A stretch of DNA of 61,947 nt, from contig JAJZPM010000015.1 in NCBI GenBank assembly GCA_021811105.1, positions 1-61,947 on the forward strand, read 5' to 3'. The notes under the pieces were generated by a model. It was not told the origin of the DNA, searched no databases, and saw only the letters and a list, made by a program, of their open reading frames with translations. Position 1 is the stretch's first letter. Each line of letters begins with the position of its first letter. Source of the stretch: Nitrospirota bacterium. Its GTDB lineage: Bacteria > Nitrospirota > Thermodesulfovibrionia > Thermodesulfovibrionales > UBA6898. Both the position numbers and the translations under genes were made by a program. Shown here one piece after another: positions 19,569 through 27,675 of this stretch.

Positions 19569-20179
19569 TGGCGATTAACTATACAATTCGAGCGACGGTC
19601 GTAGACATCACCACTGACACACCGAAGACCGAGGACATGTTTTTTGTGGATACCAATGTTTGGTATTGGATGACATACCCTAAGGCTACCTCCAATGTGC
19701 CGAGTCAATTAGCGGAATATCCAGGATACTTGAACAAGGCATTAGGCGCCAACTCGACGATTCATCATTCTGGACTTTCGCTGGCTGAACTCGCGCATCT
19801 CATTGAAAAAACTGAGCGAGAAATCTACGAAAGAACAGTCGGCGCCATTAAGACTAAAGAATACCGACACAACTTCCCAACGGAGCGCTCGCGCGTAGCT
19901 TCTGAGATAGAGGCAGCTTGGGGTCAAGTAACAAATCTGGCTGGTCCAATTTCAATTACCATTGACACCCCGACCACAACTGCCGCCCTAAATCGTTGTC
20001 AAGACGAAAAAGTCGACGGTTACGACCTCTTCATTCTTGAGTCCATGAAGAACCACGGCCTTGTGCAGGTAATTACCGACGACGGCGATTTCGCTACAGT
20101 GCCCGGCATTCAGGTCTTTACCGCCAACCGCAACGTTATCAGTGCAGCACGTAGCCATGGCAAACTGCTGAGAAGATAA
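19568..20179 (+). CDS. PIN-domain nuclease-like protein
   Basis: A 203-residue protein with the four acidic positions of a PIN ribonuclease: FFVDTNVWYW (about 26-35), GLSLAELAHLIEKTE, DGYDLFILESM and ITDDGDFATV. It is longer than typical VapC toxins (about 135 residues) and has an insert between the first two motifs. There is no adjacent VapB-like DNA-binding antitoxin; instead it is coupled to the DUF4325 gene by a one-base start/stop overlap. This suggests that the ATPase/STAS pair controls the nuclease, which is an inference. Confidence 0.75.
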   Translation: MAINYTIRATVVDITTDTPKTEDMFFVDTNVWYWMTYPKATSNVPSQLAEYPGYLNKALGANSTIHHSGLSLAELAHLIEKTEREIYERTVGAIKTKEYRHNFPTERSRVASEIEAAWGQVTNLAGPISITIDTPTTTAALNRCQDEKVDGYDLFILESMKNHGLVQVITDDGDFATVPGIQVFTANRNVISAARSHGKLLRR

Positions 20180-20240
20180 CCAGTTCGAAGGTCAACTCGA
20201 TGCAGATAGAAAAGGCCGTGTATGAGGTGAAAACAGGAAG

Positions 20241-20582
20241 ATGAAAAAGCAGGCAGGAAAAACTACAGTTCCTTCTCGTGAACAGGTAATTTCAATTCTA
20301 AAGAAAGAGCTGCCGAAACTGAAAGACCAATACGGGGTTGAAAGGATAGTCCTTTACGGTTCGTTCGCAAAAGGGACACAGAAGAAAGAAAGCGATATTG
20401 ATATCCTCGTCGATATTAGGAGGCCGATAGGTCTTGAATTTGTCTCGCTGGCCGACCGGCTTGAGGAACTATTGGGGCGAAAGGTGGACGTGGCAACATA
20501 CTCCCATTTCAGGAGAAGTTTCCAGAATCCAAGATATAGGCCGATTGCCGATGACATCATAAAGAGCATGATCTATGTCTAA
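20241..20582 (+). CDS. mntA: MntA-type nucleotidyltransferase antitoxin
   Basis: A minimal nucleotidyltransferase of 113 residues with the GS-x10-DxD signature (GSFAKGTQKKESDIDILVD, about 36-54). In HEPN/MNT systems this protein neutralises HepT by AMPylating it near its active site. The gene overlaps hepT by 8 bases, the usual arrangement. The ribosome-binding site is weak (GGAAG). The short stretch 20180-20240 separates it from the PIN gene and shows no gene. Confidence 0.9.
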   Translation: MKKQAGKTTVPSREQVISILKKELPKLKDQYGVERIVLYGSFAKGTQKKESDIDILVDIRRPIGLEFVSLADRLEELLGRKVDVATYSHFRRSFQNPRYRPIADDIIKSMIYV

Positions 20583-20919
20583 GAAGAGAAGAGACAAGGA
20601 TTTTCTTGGCGACATTAAGGAAGCGATGGATAGGATAGGCCTTTTTACTATGGGCTTAACGTACCGAAAGTTTCTTGAGGACAGAAAGACACAGGATGCT
20701 GTTGTGCGCAATTTGGAGGTGATCGGCGAAGCGGCAAAGAACATAGCAGCAGATTTCAAAGCAAAGCATCCTGAAGTCCCTTGGAAGACTTTGGCAGGAC
20801 TGAGAGATAAGCTCATTCACTTCTATTTCGGTATCGATTACAAAATCGTATGGGACATAGCAAAAAAAGAGCTGCCCAAACTTAAGGGACAAATCAAAGA
20901 CCTTCTACGAGCTGAATAG
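20575..20919 (+). CDS. hepT: HepT-type HEPN ribonuclease toxin (DUF86)
   Basis: A 114-residue helical HEPN protein with the catalytic R-x4-H-x-Y motif intact (RDKLIHFYFGID, about 82-93) and the family segment NLEVIGEAAKNI. HepT toxins cleave RNA and are controlled by the upstream MntA. Both partners look complete. The pair marks the downstream edge of the island between nusB and purB. Confidence 0.9.
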   Translation: MSKKRRDKDFLGDIKEAMDRIGLFTMGLTYRKFLEDRKTQDAVVRNLEVIGEAAKNIAADFKAKHPEVPWKTLAGLRDKLIHFYFGIDYKIVWDIAKKELPKLKGQIKDLLRAE

Positions 20920-20999
20920 AGCTAACCATCAGTGGGCTGGACGGTTGTGTGAGAAGACATCAAAACCATCTCAAAATTGATAAATATGCCTACTTGCTT

Positions 21000-21100
21000 A
21001 TAAACTATGAGGGCAAGCTGATCCGTTGACGCAACGGCCGGCAAGCCACCTGTGGGCTTGATATAAGCCGCTTCTTACCGGTTGTCTGCAGATAGTTTAT
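21000..21100 (+). ncRNA. Structured RNA, GEMM-like (c-di-GMP-I family) candidate upstream of purB
   Basis: A perfect 9-bp closing stem (ATAAACTAT at 21000-21008 with ATAGTTTAT at 21092-21100) encloses a hairpin CCGTTG-ACG-CAACGG (21023-21037) and a second GGCTT/AAGCC hairpin. GGGCAAGC follows the closing stem, GCAAGCCACC lies in the middle and AAGCCGCTTCTTACCGG precedes the return strand. This is the topology and part of the conserved sequence of GEMM riboswitches, though diverged. It lies 79 bases before purB. A different or degenerate element is possible. Confidence 0.45.
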
Positions 21101-21179
21101 TTTGAATTATTAGTGTTATTATTTTGTCTATTGTCAACCAGCGGCAATGGAATAAATTCTTTCATGTGAAGAGGAGAGT

Positions 21180-22484
21180 ATGATACCGCGTTATACCAGA
21201 CAGGAGATGGGAAGACTCTGGGAGCCGGAGAACAGGTTCCAAAAATGGCTCGACGTCGAGATCGCAGTATGCGAGGCATGGGCGGAACTGGGGAAGATTC
21301 CGAAGAAGTCCCTTGAGTTGATCAGACAAAAGGCGGGTTTCGACGTCGCAAGGATAGACGAGATAGAGGCTGTCGTGAAGCATGACGTGATCGCCTTCCT
21401 TACTTCCGTTGCCGAAAAGGTCGGCCCTGAGTCCAGGTATATTCACAAGGGGCTTACCTCCTCCGACATTGTGGACACCGCTCTCTCTCTCCTCATGAAA
21501 GAGGCGGCCGGCATTATCATCAAAGACTTAAGGAAACTCATGGCAGTGCTGCGGGATCAGGCGTTCAGGTATAAGGGTACCGCATGCATAGGCAGAAGTC
21601 ACGGGGTCCATGCCGAGCCCATGACCTTCGGGCTGAAGTTCGCCCTCTGGTACGAGGAGACTAAAAGAGACCTCGAGCGTATGGAGAGGGCGAAGAAGGC
21701 GATCAGCACGGGAAAATTTTCGGGGGCAGTCGGGACTTTTTCAAATCTGCCGACCGAGATAGAAGAAAAAGTCTGCTGGAAACTCGGCCTGAAGCCCGAG
21801 CCGGTTGCGACCCAGGTGGTGCAGAGAGACAGACATGCAGAGTACCTGACGACACTTGCGATCATCGCCGCCTCGGTCGAAAAGATCGCGGTGGAGATAC
21901 GGCATCTGCAGAGGACCGAGGTGCTCGAGGCGGAGGAGCCTTTTGCCAAGGGGCAAAAAGGTTCATCGGCTATGCCACATAAACGCAACCCCGTCGGCTG
22001 CGAAAACCTGTCAGGCCTCGCGAGGGTCGTGCGGGCGAATGCCTTCGCATCGCTCGAAAATGTTGCGCTCTGGCATGAACGGGACATCTCGCATTCTTCC
22101 GTCGAACGGGTGATTATCCCCGACAGCACGATACTTGTCGATTACATGCTTGGCAGACTGACGGGGATACTGGAGGGTCTCCAGGTCTATCCCGAGAGGA
22201 TGAAAGAGAACATGGGCCGCAGTTACGGCCTCTACAATTCACAGAACGTCCTCATCAGACTGACGGAAAAGGGCCTGACGAGGGAAGACGCCTATGCGGT
22301 GGTACAGAAGAACGCGATGATGAGCTGGAAAAAGAGAAAAGATTTCAGGGCGCTGCTCCTGAAAGACCCCGCGGTGAGGAAATACCTCTCCGCGAAGGAG
22401 ATCAATGCCATCTTCGACCTGAAACACTATTTCAGGAATATCGACTTCATTTTTGAAAGGGTATTCGGCGGTAAACGGCGCTGA
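21180..22484 (+). CDS. purB: Adenylosuccinate lyase
   Basis: Catalyses two fumarate-releasing steps in purine synthesis (SAICAR to AICAR, adenylosuccinate to AMP). The 434-residue protein has the superfamily signature SSAMPHKRNPVGCEN (about 262-276), the TSSDIVDTA loop and the catalytic His in GRSHGVHAEP. A GAAGAGGAGAGT ribosome-binding site fixes the ATG at 21180. Purine genes continue with purL downstream. No lesion seen. Confidence 0.97.
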   Translation: MIPRYTRQEMGRLWEPENRFQKWLDVEIAVCEAWAELGKIPKKSLELIRQKAGFDVARIDEIEAVVKHDVIAFLTSVAEKVGPESRYIHKGLTSSDIVDTALSLLMKEAAGIIIKDLRKLMAVLRDQAFRYKGTACIGRSHGVHAEPMTFGLKFALWYEETKRDLERMERAKKAISTGKFSGAVGTFSNLPTEIEEKVCWKLGLKPEPVATQVVQRDRHAEYLTTLAIIAASVEKIAVEIRHLQRTEVLEAEEPFAKGQKGSSAMPHKRNPVGCENLSGLARVVRANAFASLENVALWHERDISHSSVERVIIPDSTILVDYMLGRLTGILEGLQVYPERMKENMGRSYGLYNSQNVLIRLTEKGLTREDAYAVVQKNAMMSWKKRKDFRALLLKDPAVRKYLSAKEINAIFDLKHYFRNIDFIFERVFGGKRR

Positions 22485-22545
22485 GCAAACTTAGTTCGAG
22501 GTAATTATTGCGGCGGCTAATAGGCAGATGAAACTTTTTAGACAC

Positions 22546-22735
22546 GTCATTCCCCGACTTGATCGGGGAATCCAGTCTTTTCAGCATGGCTCTGGATTGT
22601 CCGGTCAAGCCGGACAATGACGACTCTAATGGATTTGCTTGCCCAAGTGATACATAGATGAAACGTGGTTTGTCATTCCGGCTTGTCCGGAATCTTTCTT
22701 TGTTTTCAGAGGGACTCCCGACAAGCGGGAGTGAC
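22546..22735. repeat. Composite palindromic intergenic repeats between purB and purL
   Basis: Four inverted repeats lie in two face-to-face pairs: TTCCCCGA-CTTGA-TCGGGGAA (22549-22570), ATTGTCCGG-TCAAG-CCGGACAAT (22596-22618), ATTCCGG-CTTGT-CCGGAAT (22675-22693) and ACTCCCG-ACAAG-CGGGAGT (22714-22732). Each pair starts GTCATT and ends AATGAC or GTGAC, so the two members are inverted copies of one another. They fill most of the 320-base gap. Confidence 0.75.
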
Positions 22736-22805
22736 AGATTATGAAAAAATTGCGTGGGTCATCGATGATTAGCAAATATCTGCTTTCCAAGAGTGAAAGG
22801 AAAAA

Positions 22806-25800
22806 GTGCGACTGATATACAGATATAAGAGACCGGCGGTAGACGAGGCAGCAAGGAAAAGGCTTTTGTCTCTTGTCAGGGAAAAGGTTTCAGGGGAGAT
22901 CAAAGACCTTGAAACCGAGTACTGTTTCTACATTGAAACGACTTCTCCCCTTTCACCAGATGACGTGGAGTTGCTGAGATGGCTCCTCAGCGAGACCTTC
23001 GAGCCTGAGAATTTCTCCGAAGAGAGTTTATTAACTCAGAACTCGGAACTCGGAACTCGGAACTTTCTTTTTGAGGTCGGGCCACGGATGAATTTTACGA
23101 CCGCCTGGTCCACGAATGCGGTATCTGTCTGCCGCAGCTGCGGCCTGGCGAAGATAAGGAGGATCGAGCGGTCCAGAAGGTACAAATTCCTGTCGGTCGA
23201 AGATGCGGGAATTCGGCAGTCTGATTTTCTCTCTTCACTCCTCACTTCTCACTCTTCACTGTTTTATGACCGCATGACCGAATGCCCCTATCCGCAACGG
23301 CTGGAGACCTTCGCGACCGGCATCAGGCCCGAGTCGTTTTATTACGTGCCGCTGATGCGGGAGGGCAGGCCGGCGCTCGAAAAGATCAACCGGGAGATGG
23401 GGCTTGGCCTCGACGACTGGGACATCGATTATTATTACAACCTCTTCGTAAATGACATCAAAAGGGACCCATCGAACGTGGAGTGCTTCGACCTGAGCCA
23501 GTCGAACAGCGAGCATTCCCGCCACTGGTTTTTTAAGGGAAGACTCGTGATCGACGGGAAGGAAATGCCCGGGAATCTCATGTCGATTGTCAGGGAGACG
23601 CTCGACAGAAATCCCAATAACAGCGTGATCGCCTTCAAGGACAATTCGAGCGCGATCAGGGGCTATCAGATAAGCACGATCACCCCGGACAGGCCGGGCG
23701 GTTTTTCGAAATTCGGGGAGAAAAGCCTCTCCTGCCACATAATTTTTACGGCGGAAACCCACAATTTCCCGAGCGGCGTGGCGCCTTTCCCGGGGGCAGA
23801 GACCGGCACCGGTGGAAGGATTAGGGATGTGCAGGCGACCGGCAGGGGAGCGCTTGTGATCGCAGGAACTGCGGCATACTGCGTCGGAAATCTGCAGATC
23901 CCAGGGTATGTCCTTCCATGGGAGGATGCATCTTTTGCCTATCCGAAGAACCTCGCAAGTCCGCTGACGATCGAAATAGAGGCCAGTAACGGCGCCTCCG
24001 ACTACGGGAACAAGTTCGGCGAGCCGGTGATCCAGGGTTTTACCAGGTCGTTCGGTCTCAGGCTTCCGGACGGAGAAAGGCGCGAGTGGATCAAGCCGAT
24101 CATGTTCACCGGCGGCATCGGGCAGATGGATGCCCGGCATATCGAAAAAAAGTCTCCGGCGAAAGGGATGCTTGTCACAAAAGTCGGAGGTCCTGCGTAT
24201 CGTATCGGGATGGGCGGCGGGGCGGCCTCGAGCATGATCCAGGGGCAGAACATCGCCGAACTCGACTTCAATGCGGTCCAGCGCGGCGACGCGGAGATGG
24301 AGCAGAAGATGAACCGGGTGATCAGGGCCTGCGTCGAGATGGGCGAAGACAACCCGATCGTCAGCATCCACGACCAGGGGGCCGGGGGTAACTGCAATGT
24401 GGTGAAGGAGATCATCTACCCGGCTGGTGCGAAAATCGAGATCAGAAAAATCCAACTGGGCGATAATACCCTCTCGGTCCTCGAGATCTGGGGCGCGGAA
24501 TACCAGGAACAGAATGCGCTTTTGATCCACCCTGAAAGGGCCGAAGAATTCCTCGGCCTCTGCAAAAGAGAGAAGGTCCCTTGCGCCTTCATCGGGGAGA
24601 TCACCGGAGACGGCTACATCGTGCTGCATGACGCAGCTGACGGCGGCACCCCGGTCAATCTGCACCTCGACAAGATCCTGGGCGACATGCCGAGGAAGAC
24701 GTTTCACCTGAACAGGGTGAAACGCGAACATACTCCGCTTTCTCTCCCGGAAGGGTTTGGGGTCAGGGACGCGCTCGACCGTGTTCTAAGGCTCGTCTCT
24801 GTCGGTTCGAAGAGGTTCCTCGCCAACAAGGTCGACAGGTCTGTCACGGGTCTGATCGCACGGCAGCAATGCGCAGGTCCGCTACAGCTCACCGTTTCCG
24901 ACGTCGCGGTCATTGCACAGAGCCATTTCGGCCTGACCGGGGCTGCCATTTCGATCGGGGAACAGCCGATCAAGGGCCTGATCAACCCCGCCGCGATGGC
25001 GCGGATGAGTGTTGCGGAGGCAATCACAAATATCGTCTGGGCAAAGGTGAGCAGACTTGAGGACATCAAGTGCTCCGGGAACTGGATGTGGGCGCCGAAA
25101 CTTCCGGGGGAAGGCGCCGACCTCTATGATGCCGCTGTGGCGATGCGCGATATCATGATCGAACTCGGCATTGCAGTAGACGGCGGGAAGGACAGCCTCT
25201 CGATGGCTGCCAGGGTGACGGATGAAAAGGGCGGGACCGAAACCGTTAAATCACCCGGTACCCTCGTCATCTCTGCCTATGCGACCTGCCCCGACATCAC
25301 GAAAGTGCTGACCCCTGACATTAAGAGACCCGGGCAGAGCAAGCTCCTTTTCATCGATTTGGGTAAGGGGAAGAACCGGCTTGGAGGCTCTGCGCTCGCA
25401 CAATGCTATAACCAGGTTGGCGACACACCGCCCGACGTGGATCCGCAACTCTTAAAGAAATCATTCCAGGCGATACAGAAATTAATCTCCGGCGACCTGA
25501 TACTGGCAGGCCACGACCGCAGCGACGGAGGGCTGATCACGACGCTTCTCGAGATGTCCTTTGCCGGAAATTGCGGGATAGAAATAGCTATGAGAGGTCA
25601 GGGGTCAGGAGTAAGAGACACCTCACACCCTTCCCCTCACTCCTTACTTCCGGTTCTCTTCTCCGAAGAACTCGGGATGGTTATCGAATACGTTCCGGAA
25701 AATGAAGAGATGATAACTTCGGAGCTTCAGAAACGGGATATCCCGTATCAGATGATAGGAAGAAGCTTAAGGGAAAAGAAGATAAGGGTCTCACTCCTAA

Positions 25801-26831
25801 ATCCTGACTCCTCACTCCTCACGGTCCTGGACGAAGATATGCGGGTACTGAGGGGCCTCTGGGAAGAAACGAGCTATCAGTTAGACAGATTGCAGCGAAA
25901 CCCCGAATGCGTTGAAGAAGAAAAGATGAACATTTACGATAGAGAGGGCCCGTCGTTCAGTCTGTCTTTTGTTCCGGGGCCGACGCCGCCGGAGCTGATC
26001 GCCCGCGCCGACAAGCCGAAGGTCGCCATTATCAGAGAGGAAGGGAGCAACGGCGACAGGGAGATGACCTCCGCGTTCTATCAGGCGGGATTTGAGCCTT
26101 GGGACGTTGCGATTCAGGATTTCATCGATGAGAAGGTTGACCTTTCCCTGTTCAGAGGGGTGGCATTTGTCGGCGGATTCAGCTACGCCGATGTGCTGGA
26201 TTCCGCAAAAGGCTGGGCCGGTGTCATAAGGTTCAACAGAAAAATATGGCAGCAGTTCGAGACCTTCTACCACCGGAGCGATACCTTCAGTCTCGGCGTA
26301 TGCAACGGCTGTCAGCTGATGGCGCTGCTTGGGTGGGTGCCGTGGCGCGGGATCTCCGACATGACACAGCCGAGGTTCATCCATAACAGGTCTGGGAGGT
26401 TCGAGTCGCGCTTTGCGACTGTCAGGATACTGGAGAGCCCTTCCCTTATGCTGAAGGGGATGGAAGGCTCTCTGCTCGGCATCTGGGTTGCCCACGGAGA
26501 GGGACTCGCTCACTTCCCTGATGACGCAATAAGAAGAAAGGTGCTGGACGAAGGACTCGCACCTGTGAGGTATGTCGATGACGAAGGAACAGTTACAGGT
26601 CGCTATCCCTTCAACCCTAACGGTTCGCCGGAGGGCATAGCCTCCCTCTGCTCTCCCGACGGGAGACACCTTGTCATTATGCCTCATCCCGAGAGGGCAT
26701 TCCTGAAATGGCAGTGGGGATGGATGCCCGAAGAATGGCGTACCGGGTCGAGCGGCCATCCGCCCCTACAGGCATCGCCATGGCTCAGGATGTTTCAGAA
26801 CGCCAGGGAATGGTGCGACAGCCCGAAATAG
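22806..26831 (+). CDS. purL: Phosphoribosylformylglycinamidine synthase, large single-chain type
   Basis: Converts FGAR to FGAM with glutamine and ATP. The single 1341-residue chain holds the N-terminal PurS-like domain, two AIR-synthase-like halves (SNSEHSRHWFF, AETHNFPSGVAPFPGAETG, GGAASSM) and a C-terminal glutaminase with nucleophile Cys in GVCNGCQLMALLGW and His/Glu in PHPERAF. It is somewhat longer than the roughly 1300 residues I recall for this type. The excess coincides with four low-complexity in-frame stretches (about residues 77-86, 142-152, 929-949 and 996-1006) that match repeat sequences found between genes. The start is GTG 22806. The active-site regions are intact, so the enzyme is probably functional. 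Confidence 0.93.
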   Translation: MRLIYRYKRPAVDEAARKRLLSLVREKVSGEIKDLETEYCFYIETTSPLSPDDVELLRWLLSETFEPENFSEESLLTQNSELGTRNFLFEVGPRMNFTTAWSTNAVSVCRSCGLAKIRRIERSRRYKFLSVEDAGIRQSDFLSSLLTSHSSLFYDRMTECPYPQRLETFATGIRPESFYYVPLMREGRPALEKINREMGLGLDDWDIDYYYNLFVNDIKRDPSNVECFDLSQSNSEHSRHWFFKGRLVIDGKEMPGNLMSIVRETLDRNPNNSVIAFKDNSSAIRGYQISTITPDRPGGFSKFGEKSLSCHIIFTAETHNFPSGVAPFPGAETGTGGRIRDVQATGRGALVIAGTAAYCVGNLQIPGYVLPWEDASFAYPKNLASPLTIEIEASNGASDYGNKFGEPVIQGFTRSFGLRLPDGERREWIKPIMFTGGIGQMDARHIEKKSPAKGMLVTKVGGPAYRIGMGGGAASSMIQGQNIAELDFNAVQRGDAEMEQKMNRVIRACVEMGEDNPIVSIHDQGAGGNCNVVKEIIYPAGAKIEIRKIQLGDNTLSVLEIWGAEYQEQNALLIHPERAEEFLGLCKREKVPCAFIGEITGDGYIVLHDAADGGTPVNLHLDKILGDMPRKTFHLNRVKREHTPLSLPEGFGVRDALDRVLRLVSVGSKRFLANKVDRSVTGLIARQQCAGPLQLTVSDVAVIAQSHFGLTGAAISIGEQPIKGLINPAAMARMSVAEAITNIVWAKVSRLEDIKCSGNWMWAPKLPGEGADLYDAAVAMRDIMIELGIAVDGGKDSLSMAARVTDEKGGTETVKSPGTLVISAYATCPDITKVLTPDIKRPGQSKLLFIDLGKGKNRLGGSALAQCYNQVGDTPPDVDPQLLKKSFQAIQKLISGDLILAGHDRSDGGLITTLLEMSFAGNCGIEIAMRGQGSGVRDTSHPSPHSLLPVLFSEELGMVIEYVPENEEMITSELQKRDIPYQMIGRSLREKKIRVSLLNPDSSLLTVLDEDMRVLRGLWEETSYQLDRLQRNPECVEEEKMNIYDREGPSFSLSFVPGPTPPELIARADKPKVAIIREEGSNGDREMTSAFYQAGFEPWDVAIQDFIDEKVDLSLFRGVAFVGGFSYADVLDSAKGWAGVIRFNRKIWQQFETFYHRSDTFSLGVCNGCQLMALLGWVPWRGISDMTQPRFIHNRSGRFESRFATVRILESPSLMLKGMEGSLLGIWVAHGEGLAHFPDDAIRRKVLDEGLAPVRYVDDEGTVTGRYPFNPNGSPEGIASLCSPDGRHLVIMPHPERAFLKWQWGWMPEEWRTGSSGHPPLQASPWLRMFQNAREWCDSPK
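23033..23063. repeat. Tandem GGAACTC repeat inside purL
   Basis: Several units of the 7-mer GGAACTC (AACTCGGAACTCGGAACT) encode the stretch TQNSELGTRN near residue 80 of PurL. Such runs are normally intergenic. Confidence 0.75.
23231..23260. repeat. TCACT-type low-complexity repeat inside purL, copy 1
   Basis: Runs of CTTCACTCCTCACTTCTCAC encode SSLLTSHSSL. This closely resembles the intergenic TATTCACT element at 11985-12010. Confidence 0.75.
25592..25651. repeat. AGGGGTCAGGAGT...TCACTCCTTACT repeat inside purL, copy 2
   Basis: A purine-rich left arm (GGTCAGGGGTCAGGAGT) and a pyrimidine-rich right arm (CCCCTCACTCCTTACTTCC) form a partial fold-back. It is translated as RGQGSGVRDTSHPSPHSLL. 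Confidence 0.75.
25791..25822. repeat. TCACTCC-type repeat inside purL, copy 3
   Basis: TCACTCCTAAATCCTGACTC followed by CTCACTCCTCAC, read in frame as LLNPDSSLLT. Same low-complexity family as the other copies. Confidence 0.7.
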
Positions 26832-26870
26832 ACCTTGTATCCGCCTGCGGGAAGAACGTAAAGACAGATA

Positions 26871-27449
26871 TTAGTCGAATGAATGCAGACAGATCTTGAG
26901 CGGCATTGTGTCGGGGACATGCATGAAACTTCCGAGATGGACAATCCCCGGCATCTTGTTGCCGTCTACGAGGATGTTGAAGGTGACGCAGTATTCGGGG
27001 CTGGTGGGCTTTACCGCAAAGTCGAACCCCGATACATTGTTGTCGAGGTTGTTGTTCGGCAACTCGACCCTGAAGGCGATAATGTTTTGTCTATAACGCA
27101 GGTCGTTCAGCGCGCCCAGGCCCTGCCTGTTCACATCGGCTATGAACGCGTTCTTGACTCGTATCTTGCCGGTAATTATGGGGCCTATCGCAGAGAGCGT
27201 CTGCGGCGTCTCGAGTCTCTTGGCGATCCGGACATGCCAGAGGTTGCCGTCTCTCCAGATGTAGCAGCCACCGGCAACCCGCAGGTCTATATTGGGTTTC
27301 CCTCTGACATACTCGTCGTATGGAGATAGCTGCTCGGCCTTGGGTGAGGGACCCGACTCACCGACACCGGCCAGTGTTGCACAGGACACAAGCAGGAATG
27401 ACGCCATCGAAATTGCAAGAAGTTTGTATAATAAAAGTATATTGCGCAT
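26871..27449 (-). CDS. Putative lipoprotein of unknown function
   Basis: A roughly 192-residue protein from the ATG at 27449. It has a hydrophobic leader and lipobox LLVSC (about residues 19-23), so it is likely anchored to a membrane. The mature part includes GGCYIWRDGNLWHVRIAKR and the central ITGKIRVKNAFIADVNRQGLG, a beta-rich pattern I do not recognise. The upstream sequence is AT-rich with no clear ribosome-binding site, so the start is uncertain. It points toward purL (convergent) and away from the rnf operon. Confidence 0.65.
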   Translation of the reverse strand: MRNILLLYKLLAISMASFLLVSCATLAGVGESGPSPKAEQLSPYDEYVRGKPNIDLRVAGGCYIWRDGNLWHVRIAKRLETPQTLSAIGPIITGKIRVKNAFIADVNRQGLGALNDLRYRQNIIAFRVELPNNNLDNNVSGFDFAVKPTSPEYCVTFNILVDGNKMPGIVHLGSFMHVPDTMPLKICLHSFD

Positions 27450-27598
27450 ATCTACATACAATAAAAGCATTTTATGCCGGGCATGTCAAGCGCAAAATCG
27501 GACCGCATCCGTTTTTTTCATTCATCTATGCATGGTTTTGACTTTCTGCTAGCGGAGACCTGAAGAGGGTCTAAATACGATAATTCTAAAATCAGGGC

Positions 27599-27628
27599 TT
27601 GACATACCGCGTCATGGCATGTTATTAC
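27599..27628 (+). promoter_or_regulatory. Sigma-70-like promoter of the rnf operon
   Basis: TTGACA at 27599-27604 and TATTAC at 27623-27628, spaced by 18 bases. It lies 47 bases before the rnfC start, which has a strong AAGGAGG ribosome-binding site. Confidence 0.55.
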
Positions 27629-27675
27629 ATATCGGCCTTTTTAGGCCTCCCATATCCCAAGGAGGAATCTTCAAA

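Noticed and set aside
23256-24731. Minus-strand frame of 491 codons opposite purL
   Set aside because: Shadow of purL, whose conserved motifs lie on the plus strand.
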